From: an uncultured Clostridia bacterium
Lineage (GTDB): Bacteria > Bacillota > Clostridia > Peptostreptococcales > Anaerovoracaceae
DNA: 18,432 bases
Assembly: GCA_934256595.1 (NCBI GenBank)
Contig: CAKQOW010000050.1
Coordinates: forward strand, 1 to 18,432
Direction of reading: 5' to 3'
A program made the position numbers and the translations under genes. Below, one piece after another: positions 6,445-14,575 of this stretch (positions are counted from its first letter, which is position 1; each line of letters starts with the position of its first letter). A model generated the notes under the pieces. The model saw nothing but the letters and a program-made list of their open reading frames with translations. It was not told the origin of the DNA and ran no database searches.

Positions 6445-7689
6445 CTAATCATCATACTCTTTATCAAATTTGAGAACCCTGCCGGTTTTTGCATCTATAT
6501 CAACTTCATATTCCATATTCTGATACTTGAAATCTATTTCATATTCTCCGTCATCAAGTTCTATTTCATAGTCATGTATCTGTGAAGCTGCAAGTCCCGC
6601 TTTGGCAAGGGCTATTTCCTTGGCTCTGGATCTGCCTATATATTTACTTCCGCTGTTATCTGCGCTGTTTTTGTGATGACTGCCTTCATATCCGTCACCA
6701 TCGGTTTCGTATTCAATGATATTGCCTGTGGTTGCATCTATCTCAAACTCATACTCGGCGCTTCCGCAGTAGAACTCAATATCGTAGGTTATAATTCCGT
6801 CATCACATTCAAACTCAACCTCACAGCCGGAAATCTGTGATTTTTTAAGGCCTGCTTTGGCAAGAGCTATGTTTAAGGCTTTGTCCTTGCCTATATACTG
6901 GCTTTTGTTTACCTCTCCGTATGATACTGCAGGTGTCTTGTCACTGCTTTTTTCTGATGCCAGAAGTATCAGCTCCTGCGTTGAAAGCTTGAGCAGTCCC
7001 GCCTCTGTCAGTCTGGAATCTGATGCTGCCAGAGTTTTAATCAGATATGCCTTGCCCTCTGAAATACCGTTTTCGGCCGCAAACGCAGTGATTTCACTGT
7101 CATCGGTTATGCATTGGCCCATAACTGCCGCAGACAGAGCATAGCTTCCCAGATACTGATTGAGACTTGAGGAAAGCTCCTCCTGCAGGCTTGTACCTTT
7201 GGCGCTGTCCTTTGCCTGAACAGATACCAGAATCGAATTCGATATATCGTTCAGGAAACCCTGCTGAAGCATGGATCCGACTATGGCATTGGCTGCAACC
7301 TTCATATCAGTTCCCGCAAGACTCATATCATCAAGAATCTTCTCACCGTCTTTGTTTACGGCGGAAGCCTCGATTACTTTGCCGTTATCATCTACAGAAA
7401 GCTGTATGCTCGGGTTGACATCAAGACCGATTATTGCTGCCGCCTCTGATGCGCCGCCTTTCCCGAATGCAAGAACTCCTGCTATACATATGATGAGAGC
7501 CGCTGCAATAGAGCCGAAGACTTTATATGCAGGTTTTTTCTTTTTGGGTTTTAAATATACTGTTTTTCTTTCTGGCTGCTGCTCCGTCTGTTCTCCAATA
7601 CCGCAGGCTTTCATTATATCGTCTAATTTATCAGGCGTAGCGCTGCATACTGCGGCATGAATTCTTTTTTCTATTTCTCTGTTATCCAT
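6445..7689 (-). CDS. RsgI-like membrane anti-sigma factor with two PepSY domains
   Basis: The 414-residue protein has a short cytoplasmic N-terminus (1-52, REIEKRIHAAVCSATPDKLDDIM), a basic stretch, one membrane segment (56-76) and an extracytoplasmic part. The latter begins with the RsgI-family signature IGLDVNPSIQLSVDDNGKV (87-105), followed by a helical region and two PepSY domains (about 265-330 and 350-414) linked by a flexible Ser/His/Asn-rich spacer. In RsgI proteins the N-P bond of the DVNPS motif is an autocleavage site that starts regulated release of the sigma factor; here it is N92-P93. RsgI proteins usually hold back SigI, but the adjacent gene is an ECF sigma, so pairing with that is inferred. 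The gene begins 3 bases after the sigma stop with a strong AAGGAGGTG site, consistent with coupled synthesis. The PepSY pair takes the sensor position held by carbohydrate-binding modules in cellulolytic clostridia. Confidence 0.85.
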   Translation of the reverse strand: MDNREIEKRIHAAVCSATPDKLDDIMKACGIGEQTEQQPERKTVYLKPKKKKPAYKVFGSIAAALIICIAGVLAFGKGGASEAAAIIGLDVNPSIQLSVDDNGKVIEASAVNKDGEKILDDMSLAGTDMKVAANAIVGSMLQQGFLNDISNSILVSVQAKDSAKGTSLQEELSSSLNQYLGSYALSAAVMGQCITDDSEITAFAAENGISEGKAYLIKTLAASDSRLTEAGLLKLSTQELILLASEKSSDKTPAVSYGEVNKSQYIGKDKALNIALAKAGLKKSQISGCEVEFECDDGIITYDIEFYCGSAEYEFEIDATTGNIIEYETDGDGYEGSHHKNSADNSGSKYIGRSRAKEIALAKAGLAASQIHDYEIELDDGEYEIDFKYQNMEYEVDIDAKTGRVLKFDKEYDD

Positions 7690-7692
7690 AAG

Positions 7693-8220
7693 CTACACCT
7701 CCTTGACTTCGAGTGCCTGTCTCAGTTTTTTTAGACTTCTGTTATATTTGGAAAGTACAGTCGAGACAGGCATATCAACTATTTCTGCAATCTCCCGGTG
7801 CTTCATTCCCGCCATTGAATGAAGCATTACAATCTGTCTTTCGTCTTCGTTGAGTACATTCATTGCTTCTTCCAGTATGATGGCATTTATGTCATTTTCG
7901 TGTCCGTTATCAGAGATACTGTAGGTGTAATCTGCAATATCCTCGTGCTGTTTTGTGTCACGGATTCTGTTGTAGCACATATTTCTCACTATCGTAAGTA
8001 TCCATGCCATCGGCTTGCCCTGCTTCTGGTATGTATCCGCAGAATTGTATATTTTTACAAATACCTCCTGCATTATATCTTCCGCATCGTGACTGTTTTT
8101 GAGTATTGACAGCGCAAAACCGTAAACAGTATCCGAGGTGAGCACATACAGCTCTTTAAATGCCGATGCGCTGCCCGCCGCTATATCTGATAAAATTTTC
8201 TCATCTACATAAACTGCCAT
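7693..8220 (-). CDS. ECF-type RNA polymerase sigma factor
   Basis: This 175-residue protein has the two-domain ECF layout: sigma region 2 (about 17-90, with DAEDIMQEVFVKIY for core binding and W73 plus RNMCYNRIRD for -10 recognition) and region 4 (about 115-172, helix-turn-helix around KHREIAEIVDMPVSTVLSKYNR). Region 3 is absent, as usual. It directs RNA polymerase to a small regulon in response to an envelope signal. It lies between a secreted PepSY gene (20 bases upstream) and the RsgI-like anti-sigma gene (3 bases downstream). A weak site (AGGGAAA) precedes the ATG, much poorer than that of the anti-sigma gene, which would favour excess anti-sigma. No SigI-type features are seen. Confidence 0.93.
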   Translation of the reverse strand: MAVYVDEKILSDIAAGSASAFKELYVLTSDTVYGFALSILKNSHDAEDIMQEVFVKIYNSADTYQKQGKPMAWILTIVRNMCYNRIRDTKQHEDIADYTYSISDNGHENDINAIILEEAMNVLNEDERQIVMLHSMAGMKHREIAEIVDMPVSTVLSKYNRSLKKLRQALEVKEV

Positions 8221-8240
8221 AATCTGTTTCCCTGTAACTT

Positions 8241-8771
8241 TTAGTAGGCTTTTTTGTACTCCTTACTGTACTCTACGATTTTGCCCGATCTGGCATTAAC
8301 ATCGTATTCGTACCTGTAATTGCCTTTTCTGAATTTAACTTCGTATATTTCCTTGCCGTCATCATAGTCATAATAGCATACAAGACCTGAAACTTTGTTT
8401 CTGTTTATTCCTGAAAAGCTGAACACCTTGTTCTTAGCTGCCGTCTTGCCTATTCTGGCTTTTGAGGACGGCACATATCTGTACTCTACGCTTTTCTCTC
8501 TGATATTGCCTGTTTTTGCATTGATGGTGTAGCTGTACTCTGTGCTGCCCTTAATAAATTCAACCTCATAAACGGTAATACCGTCATCGCTGTCACGTTC
8601 ACATTCAAGCTCCCACACTGCTGATCTTGTTGTTCCTGCATTCTTGAGCGCCTTTGAGACAGCAGCGTCCTTGCCTATATATGAAGCTCCGAATACTGCC
8701 GCCCCTGAAGATACTACCATTACCGCCGCAAGTGTCAGCGTCACAACTTTTCTTATTAACTTATTTCTCAT
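8241..8771 (-). CDS. Secreted protein with two PepSY domains
   Basis: The 176-residue protein has a signal peptide (1-29, hydrophobic core TLTLAAVMVVSSGAAVFGA) and two PepSY-type repeats at about 31-97 and 105-171, rich in Asp-Asp-Gly turns and charged strands. I chose the ATG at 8769-8771, not the one five codons upstream, because the upstream codons (ATGGAGGAAAAG) form its ribosome binding site and because this start aligns residue for residue with the 323-aa paralogue. It is the first gene of the sigma cassette, 79 bases after mfd. The gap holds a T-rich run just past the mfd stop and a TATATA stretch near 8795-8800, but no convincing -35. It is probably a periplasm-side or cell-wall protein in the same signalling system; function unknown. 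Confidence 0.85.
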   Translation of the reverse strand: MRNKLIRKVVTLTLAAVMVVSSGAAVFGASYIGKDAAVSKALKNAGTTRSAVWELECERDSDDGITVYEVEFIKGSTEYSYTINAKTGNIREKSVEYRYVPSSKARIGKTAAKNKVFSFSGINRNKVSGLVCYYDYDDGKEIYEVKFRKGNYRYEYDVNARSGKIVEYSKEYKKAY

Positions 8772-8850
8772 AATCTTTTCCTCCATATTTGCTTATTTAT
8801 ATATACAACACAGGAGAATTAGATTTTATTGCATCATTTTTAAAAAAAAT

Positions 8851-11800
8851 TTATTTTTTCTCCGAAATCGTCATGAGAAGCTCAAGAGCTTCATCGAGCC
8901 ATTTGTTTTTTTCGGCTGTAAGTCTCATAAACGGCTTCACTCCGCCGTGGAAGAAAATACGCATACCGTACTTCTCCGAAAGCGCTGCAAGCACAGGTCC
9001 TCTCAATCTGTTCTTTTCTCCGAAGTAGAATACCAGCCTGCCGTTTTCAACACATACCTTAGATACAAATTCGTCTGCAGCCAGCTTTCGTATTCTCGAT
9101 ATTCTGATAAGGTTCATAACCTGTTTCGGAACATCTCCGAAGCGGTCTATGAGTTCCTCTATGACATCATCTTCGTTTTCCTCTGTTTCGACCTCTGCGA
9201 TTTTTTTATACATATGAAGCTTGAGGGTTTCATCTTCAATATATCTGTCAGGAATATATGCTCCCACAGGAATTTCAACAAGGGTTTCCTCTCTGTTGTC
9301 GTTTACAACCTCTCCCTGCAGCGCCCTGACTGCATCTGCAACAAACTTGCAGTAAAGCTCATACCCTATATTCATCATATGTCCGTGCTGCGCCGTACCC
9401 AGTATATTACCCGCGCCTCTGATTTCAAGGTCTCTCATTGCAACCCTGAAGCCTGAGCCAAACTCCGTAAACTCTCTGATTGCTCTGAGTCGTTTTTCGG
9501 CAATCTCGTTTAACACCTTGCCCGGCTGATACATCAGATAAGCGTATGCCATTCTGTCGGAACGTCCGACCCTGCCTCTGAGCTGATGAAGCTGGGAAAG
9601 TCCGAATCTGTCTGCGTCAAGCACGATTATAGTGTTTACGTTTGATATGTCAAGCCCCGACTCGATTATTGTGGTTGCCACCAGCACATTGGTTTTGCCC
9701 TCTATAAAGCCCAGCATAACTTTCTCAAGCTGTACCTCGTTCATCTGCCCGTGACCTGTTGCAATGCTCGCCTCTGGAACAAGCGATGAAATTCTTGAGG
9801 CAACCATGTCTATACCCTGCACTCTGTTGAACACAACGTATACCTGTCCGCCTCTGCCAAGCTCTCTTTCGATAACATCGCGTATAATATCGTCCTCCTG
9901 CTCGACAACATAGGTCTGAACAGGAAGTCTGTCTTCCGGCGGCTCCTCTATAAGGCTCATATCCCTGATACCTGTAAGCGACATATGAAGCGTTCTCGGT
10001 ATCGGGGTTGCCGAAAGTGTAAGCACATCTACGTTTTTTCTCAGTTTTTTGATAGCTTCCTTGTGTTTGACTCCAAATCTCTGCTCCTCATCTATTACAA
10101 GAAGTCCTAAATCTTTAAAGGATACATCTTTGGACAGAAGCCTGTGTGTTCCTATTATAAGGTCCACCTGTCCGTTTTTGAGCTTTTCTATGGTTTTTTC
10201 CTGCTCTTTGTCTGATTTAAATCTGGACAGCACATCTACTTTAAACGGAAACTTTTCAAATCTGTCCTTGAGCGTATAGTAATGCTGGTTTGCAAGTATT
10301 GTCGTAGGCACTAAAACCGCCGCCTGTTTGCCGTCTGCGACACATTTAAACATAGCCCTTGCCGCAACCTCTGTCTTGCCAAAGCCCACGTCTCCGCACA
10401 GAAGTCTTTCCATTGCAACCGGCTTTTCCATATCTGCCTTTATCTCCGCAATACATCTGAGCTGGTCGTCTGTTTCGGCATACGGGAAGCTGTCCTCAAA
10501 TTCCTGCTGCCATGGGGTATCCGGTCCGAAAGCATAGCCCTTTTCAAGCTGCCTTGCCGCAGTAAGCTCTATAAGGTCTGCCGCCATTTCTGCAACAGCG
10601 GCCTTTGCCTTTGCCTTTGTTTTTTTCCATTCTCCACCCGAAAGGCTGTTGATTTTGGGAACCGCACTGTCTGAACCTGTATATTTCTGAACTATGTCCA
10701 TCTGCTCTACAGGTACATACAGCATATCCTCTCCCGCATATTTAATATGCAGGTAGTCTTTTTTCTCACCGTTTACAGTGAGCTGCTTAATTCCCATAAA
10801 CCTGCCTATACCGTGATTTTCGTGGACAATATAGTCGCCTTTTTTGATATCGGCGAAGCTTTTTATCTGCTGAGTGTTCTCACTCTTTATTCTCTTTTTT
10901 CTTTTTTTGTGTCTGCTGCCGGTAAATATATCTGCGTCTGATATCCAGACTTTCCTGCTTTCGGGGAAATCAATACCGGAGGTCAGCTCGCCCGGCTTTA
11001 CTGCCACCTTTCCTTCAAGTCCCTCTCTTGAAAGGAACTCTCTCATATTGCTGACACGCTCAGAGGTTGAGCATACAATCGTTATCTCATAATCTTTTTT
11101 GAGGTATGATTTAAGCTCCGTCACAAGCATATCAAGTCTGCCGTTAAACACCACAGGCTGACGGCTTACTACATTGTGAAGCTCTGAAAAGGTCTCAATG
11201 CCTTTGATTTTCTTGGCAAAAGGAGTCAGGACATATACATTGTCCCTCTCATATATCCTGTATAAATCCTCCTTATGTGAAAATATCCTGTAGTCATAAG
11301 GAACCGCCTGCCCTCTTTCAAGAAGAACTCTGAAATCCTCCCTGCGCTCGGCATCTCTTAAATCAAGGGCTTCGTAAATTCTGTCCGGGTCATCAGCTAT
11401 AATCCGACCGTCTGTCATATAGTCCCACAGATACTGCATATCGTCATAGAAATAATGAAGATAGTTTTCCAGCATCTGAACGTTGTTTACCTTTTCTATA
11501 TACTCCGTAATATAGCCGAGTCTTTTTTCAAGGTTTTCTTTTTTTTCTGTTTCTCCCGCCCTGTCATATTTTTTTATCTGTCTGCCGTATTCCTTTCGGA
11601 TTTTGTCAGCAGCCTGACTGAATATTTCTCTGTCGTTTACAAACTGGCTGGCAGGATATATCTCTACAGTTTCAATATTATTTAATGACCTCTGTGTTTC
11701 ATGATCAAAGACTCTGATAGCGTCCACTTCATTTCCAAACAGCTCTATACGGTATGGAAGCTCTGCATCGGGTGTGTATATGTCTATAATATCTCCGCGC

Positions 11801-12261
11801 ACCGCAAACTGCCCCTGCGCATCAATTATATTGTATCTCTCATAACCCATGTCGGAAAGCTGCTTCCTGACCTCTGCCGTATCAAGCTCTGTGCCTACCT
11901 GTATTTTCAGCACCTTTTCCTCATATATATATCGCGGCGGAAGCTTTTTGACTGCAGCCAAAGCAGGGGCTATGACTATACAGTCCTCCCCTGAGCATAA
12001 CGCTTTTAATATCCGCAGGCGCTCCACCAGCATATCGTGGTTTTTGGCCTCGTACCTGAAAAGAGTTTCCTCCTCCTGCGGCATCACATATATTTTTTTG
12101 TCAATAAAAAAAGAAAGATCACCTGCAAGTCTTGCGGCTCTCACAGGAGATGCTGCAATTATGAGGGTCTGTCCTTTCTTATCTTCGGAAATGCGGGCGG
12201 CAACCGGCGCCACCCTGCTTTCCGATATTCCCGATATATTGACTATACCTTTAGTGGTCAT
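8851..12261 (-). CDS. mfd: Transcription-repair coupling factor Mfd
   Basis: The 1136-residue protein has the full Mfd architecture: UvrB-like N-terminal modules (about 1-400), the RNA-polymerase-interacting domain (467-528, GDYIVHENHGIGRFMGI), the superfamily 2 translocase with Walker A GDVGFGKTEVA (623-633), DEEQRFG (724-730), TLSATPIPRTL and the QLRGRVGR motif VI (893-900), followed by the TRG region and the C-terminal UvrA-regulating domain. Mfd pushes stalled RNA polymerase off DNA lesions and recruits UvrA. The length is normal for the family. The ATG overlaps the end of pth by 11 bases and is preceded by GGGAGAAG, so translation is probably coupled. Conserved neighbours (prs, pth) support the call. 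Confidence 0.98.
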   Translation of the reverse strand: MTTKGIVNISGISESRVAPVAARISEDKKGQTLIIAASPVRAARLAGDLSFFIDKKIYVMPQEEETLFRYEAKNHDMLVERLRILKALCSGEDCIVIAPALAAVKKLPPRYIYEEKVLKIQVGTELDTAEVRKQLSDMGYERYNIIDAQGQFAVRGDIIDIYTPDAELPYRIELFGNEVDAIRVFDHETQRSLNNIETVEIYPASQFVNDREIFSQAADKIRKEYGRQIKKYDRAGETEKKENLEKRLGYITEYIEKVNNVQMLENYLHYFYDDMQYLWDYMTDGRIIADDPDRIYEALDLRDAERREDFRVLLERGQAVPYDYRIFSHKEDLYRIYERDNVYVLTPFAKKIKGIETFSELHNVVSRQPVVFNGRLDMLVTELKSYLKKDYEITIVCSTSERVSNMREFLSREGLEGKVAVKPGELTSGIDFPESRKVWISDADIFTGSRHKKRKKRIKSENTQQIKSFADIKKGDYIVHENHGIGRFMGIKQLTVNGEKKDYLHIKYAGEDMLYVPVEQMDIVQKYTGSDSAVPKINSLSGGEWKKTKAKAKAAVAEMAADLIELTAARQLEKGYAFGPDTPWQQEFEDSFPYAETDDQLRCIAEIKADMEKPVAMERLLCGDVGFGKTEVAARAMFKCVADGKQAAVLVPTTILANQHYYTLKDRFEKFPFKVDVLSRFKSDKEQEKTIEKLKNGQVDLIIGTHRLLSKDVSFKDLGLLVIDEEQRFGVKHKEAIKKLRKNVDVLTLSATPIPRTLHMSLTGIRDMSLIEEPPEDRLPVQTYVVEQEDDIIRDVIERELGRGGQVYVVFNRVQGIDMVASRISSLVPEASIATGHGQMNEVQLEKVMLGFIEGKTNVLVATTIIESGLDISNVNTIIVLDADRFGLSQLHQLRGRVGRSDRMAYAYLMYQPGKVLNEIAEKRLRAIREFTEFGSGFRVAMRDLEIRGAGNILGTAQHGHMMNIGYELYCKFVADAVRALQGEVVNDNREETLVEIPVGAYIPDRYIEDETLKLHMYKKIAEVETEENEDDVIEELIDRFGDVPKQVMNLIRISRIRKLAADEFVSKVCVENGRLVFYFGEKNRLRGPVLAALSEKYGMRIFFHGGVKPFMRLTAEKNKWLDEALELLMTISEKK

Positions 12262-12883
12262 TTTTATCTTCTCCCACTTTTTTGTTTCTGCTATTATATT
12301 CGTTCATAGCCCTGTCTATGCCTTTCTGCACAAAACAGCAGCAGGCATCGGCACACGTATCAAGCACCGGCGCAAGCTCCTCCGCTTCTTTTTTGCCCAG
12401 CGAGCCTATGACATAGTCTTTGAGATCTCCCTTTCGTTTATCGCCTATTCCCACTCTTATCCGAGGGAATTCATCGGAGCCCAGCTGATAGATTATTGAT
12501 TTCATACCGTTGTGGGTTCCCGCGCTGCCTTTTTTGCGTATGCGGATTGTCCCCGCTTCAATATCTATATCGTCATATATAACGAGGAGATTCTCAACAG
12601 GCACCTTGTAGTATCTCATAATTTCTCTGATCGACTCGCCGCTCAGGTTCATATAGGTCTGCGGCTTTACCAGCATCACCTTGTGTCCGTCTATGGTGCC
12701 GGTGCCATACAGAGCCTTGTGCTTGAGTTTCTTAACGTCAATACCTGTCTTGTCTGCCAGAATATCTATTACCATAAAGCCCATGTTGTGCCTTGTGGTC
12801 TCATATTCTCTGCCGGGATTTCCAAGCCCTGCTATAACAAATTCTATTCCGTTGTCGCTTTGTTTTTTTCTGTTCCAGAACAT
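12251..12883 (-). CDS. pth: Peptidyl-tRNA hydrolase
   Basis: This 210-residue enzyme hydrolyses peptidyl-tRNA released from stalled ribosomes. The motifs are intact: GLGNPG (19-24), catalytic His32 in TTRHNMGF, the QTYMNLSG segment (N79), the YDDID acidic strand and HNG (N125). An N-terminal extension of about 15 residues precedes the core. I use the ATG at 12881-12883, which lies one base after the prs stop (TAA-T-ATG); a TTG three codons upstream overlaps prs and is less likely. Neither has a clear ribosome binding site, so translational coupling to prs is likely. The B. subtilis orthologue is spoVC, in the same neighbourhood; the ctc gene found between prs and pth there is absent here. Confidence 0.97.
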   Translation of the reverse strand: MFWNRKKQSDNGIEFVIAGLGNPGREYETTRHNMGFMVIDILADKTGIDVKKLKHKALYGTGTIDGHKVMLVKPQTYMNLSGESIREIMRYYKVPVENLLVIYDDIDIEAGTIRIRKKGSAGTHNGMKSIIYQLGSDEFPRIRVGIGDKRKGDLKDYVIGSLGKKEAEELAPVLDTCADACCCFVQKGIDRAMNEYNSRNKKVGEDKNDH

Positions 12884-12884
12884 A

Positions 12885-13835
12885 TTAGTCAAAAAGTTTA
12901 CTGATTGAGTTGTTTGTGAATACTCTTGTCATTGCTTCCGCAAACAGCGGCGCAACTGACAGATGAGTCATTTTTTCTATTTTCTTTTCTTCAGGAATAG
13001 GAACTGTGTTTAATAAAACGAGTTCGCTTATGGCTGAATTTTCAATTCTTTCGATTGCAGGTCCTGATAATACTGCATGAGTTGCGCAGGCAAATACATC
13101 TTTTGCGCCTAAGTCTTTAAGTGCATTTGCAGCATTTGTAATTGTTCCCGCTGTATCTATCATATCGTCGATGAGTATGCAGTTTTTGCCCTCGATGTTA
13201 CCGATTATATTCATAATCTCGCTCTTGTTAGGCTCCGGTCTCCTCTTGTCAACTATTGCAATAGGTACATTGAGAGGCTCTGCCATATTTCTTGCTCTTG
13301 TAACTGAGCCGTGGTCAGGTGATACCACTACGATATCATCAAGGTCTTTTTCTTTGAAGTATTTTACAAGAATCGGAAGTCCAACCAGATGGTCTACCGG
13401 AATATCAAAGTATCCCTGTATCTGCGCTGCATGAAGATCCATAGTTACAACTCTGTCTGCTCCCGCCGCAATGATAAGGTCTGCAACCAGCTTAGCTGTG
13501 ATAGGATCTCTTGCCTTTGCTTTTCTGTCCTGTCTTGCATATCCGTAATACGGGATAACCGCGTTGATTCTGCCGGCTGATGCTCTCTTCATTGCATCTA
13601 TCATTATAAGGAGTTCCATTAGGTTGTCGTTTACAGGGTCGCAGGTTGACTGTACGATATAGCAGTCAACGCCTCTTACTGTTTCCCACAGGTTAACGGA
13701 TATTTCGCCGTCACTGAATTTTGTTACTGTCGCTCTGCCTAAAGGCTTGCCCATTATTGAGGCGATTTCCTCTGCCAGCTCTAAATGTGAATTTCCTGCA
13801 AAAACTTTGTACTCTGAGAATGCACCTGATTTCAT
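12885..13835 (-). CDS. prs: Ribose-phosphate pyrophosphokinase (PRPP synthetase)
   Basis: The 316-residue enzyme makes PRPP from ribose-5-phosphate and ATP for nucleotide, His and Trp synthesis. Visible motifs are KFSDGEISV, the ATP-binding loop YYGYARQDRK (96-105), the metal-binding MDLHAAQIQGYF segment (around 132-143) and the PRPP loop ILIDDMIDTAGTIT (220-233). The frame stays open upstream to 13946, but that part overlaps the glmU-like gene by 71 bases and lacks homology. The ATG at 13833-13835 has a GATGAGG site about 11 bases before it and gives the family's usual length. It follows the glmU-like gene by 40 bases and is co-transcribed with murC, pth and mfd. Confidence 0.98.
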   Translation of the reverse strand: MKSGAFSEYKVFAGNSHLELAEEIASIMGKPLGRATVTKFSDGEISVNLWETVRGVDCYIVQSTCDPVNDNLMELLIMIDAMKRASAGRINAVIPYYGYARQDRKAKARDPITAKLVADLIIAAGADRVVTMDLHAAQIQGYFDIPVDHLVGLPILVKYFKEKDLDDIVVVSPDHGSVTRARNMAEPLNVPIAIVDKRRPEPNKSEIMNIIGNIEGKNCILIDDMIDTAGTITNAANALKDLGAKDVFACATHAVLSGPAIERIENSAISELVLLNTVPIPEEKKIEKMTHLSVAPLFAEAMTRVFTNNSISKLFD

Positions 13836-13875
13836 TTCTTCTGTTACCTCATCTTTCGTTTTGTAGTTAGCAATA

Positions 13876-14574
13876 TCATTTATTTTTCTTAAGCAGTCCG
13901 CTGCGTGAAGCCCAGCCTTCTTTGATTTCCTCTCTGGCTCTTGCAATCAGAAGCGAGTCCGCCGGAACTTTTCTGGTTACTGTGCTTCCTGCTGCAATGT
14001 ATGCGCCCTTTTCCACTGTAACAGGGGATACCAGATTGGTATTGCAGCCGATAAAAGCTCCGTCCTCCACAACAGACCTGTGCTTATTAGTACCGTCATA
14101 ATTTACAAAAACAACACCGCAGCCCAAATTCACATTTCTGCCCACATCGCTGTCACCTATGTATGTAAGGTGAGCGGCCTTGGTGCCGTCTCCCATTGAC
14201 GAGTTCTTAACCTCAACAAAATCCCCCACTTTGCATTTACTGCCTATATTGCTGTCAGGCCTTATGTATGCAAAAGGTCCGACCTTGGTATCATTGCCTA
14301 TGCTGCTCTCAAGTACAACCGAATTCTGCACCTCGGTTCTGTCACCTATATTGGAATCCTTAATTCTGGTTGAGGGTCCTATGCGGCAGTCTTTACCTAT
14401 GCTTACATTGCCCTCAAGAATAACGTCAGGGTAAATGAATGTGCCCTCGCCTATGCGCGTGCCCTCTTCAATGTACGCTCTTCTGATGTCCATAAATATG
14501 ACGCCCTGATTTGCATATCCGATGTTTCTTTCGATACGCTCTTTTTCGAGCTTCTCATAATCCTTGTAATTCAT
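13876..14574 (-). CDS. GlmU C-terminal half: glucosamine-1-phosphate N-acetyltransferase, no uridylyltransferase domain
   Basis: The 232-residue protein is a left-handed beta-helix acyltransferase. From residue 24 (GVIFMDIRRAYIEEG) onward it aligns with the C-terminal half of bifunctional GlmU. The acetyltransferase residues are kept: R105 (FAYIRPD), K123 (FVEVKNS), catalytic His135 and Tyr138 (KAAHLTYIGD), N158 (NYDGTNK), and the C-terminal ARAREEIKEGW tail. The N-terminal Rossmann-like uridylyltransferase domain of about 225 residues is absent. This is not a frameshift, because the ATG sits right next to the murC stop (TAATATG) with no space for it. The full enzyme makes UDP-GlcNAc in two steps; here the second step must be done elsewhere. 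The gene occupies the usual glmU position before prs. Confidence 0.9.
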   Translation of the reverse strand: MNYKDYEKLEKERIERNIGYANQGVIFMDIRRAYIEEGTRIGEGTFIYPDVILEGNVSIGKDCRIGPSTRIKDSNIGDRTEVQNSVVLESSIGNDTKVGPFAYIRPDSNIGSKCKVGDFVEVKNSSMGDGTKAAHLTYIGDSDVGRNVNLGCGVVFVNYDGTNKHRSVVEDGAFIGCNTNLVSPVTVEKGAYIAAGSTVTRKVPADSLLIARAREEIKEGWASRSGLLKKNK

Positions 14575-14575
14575 A

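Noticed and set aside
7693..8220. SigI as partner of the RsgI-like protein
   Set aside because: The sigma protein has the short ECF two-domain layout, without SigI-type features, so it is called ECF.
8772..8850. Autoregulated ECF promoter before the PepSY gene
   Set aside because: A TGCAAT and a TATATA stretch are present, but the spacing and sequence do not match a recognisable ECF consensus.
12884..12892. TTG start for pth at 12892
   Set aside because: It overlaps the prs stop and has no ribosome binding site; the ATG one base after the prs stop fits coupled translation.
13836..13946. Longer prs start at 13946
   Set aside because: It would overlap the glmU-like gene by 71 bases and add 37 residues without family similarity; the ATG at 13835 has a better ribosome binding site and gives normal length.
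13876..14574. Frameshifted full-length glmU
   Set aside because: There is no room for the N-terminal domain between the murC stop and this ATG, and murC is intact.
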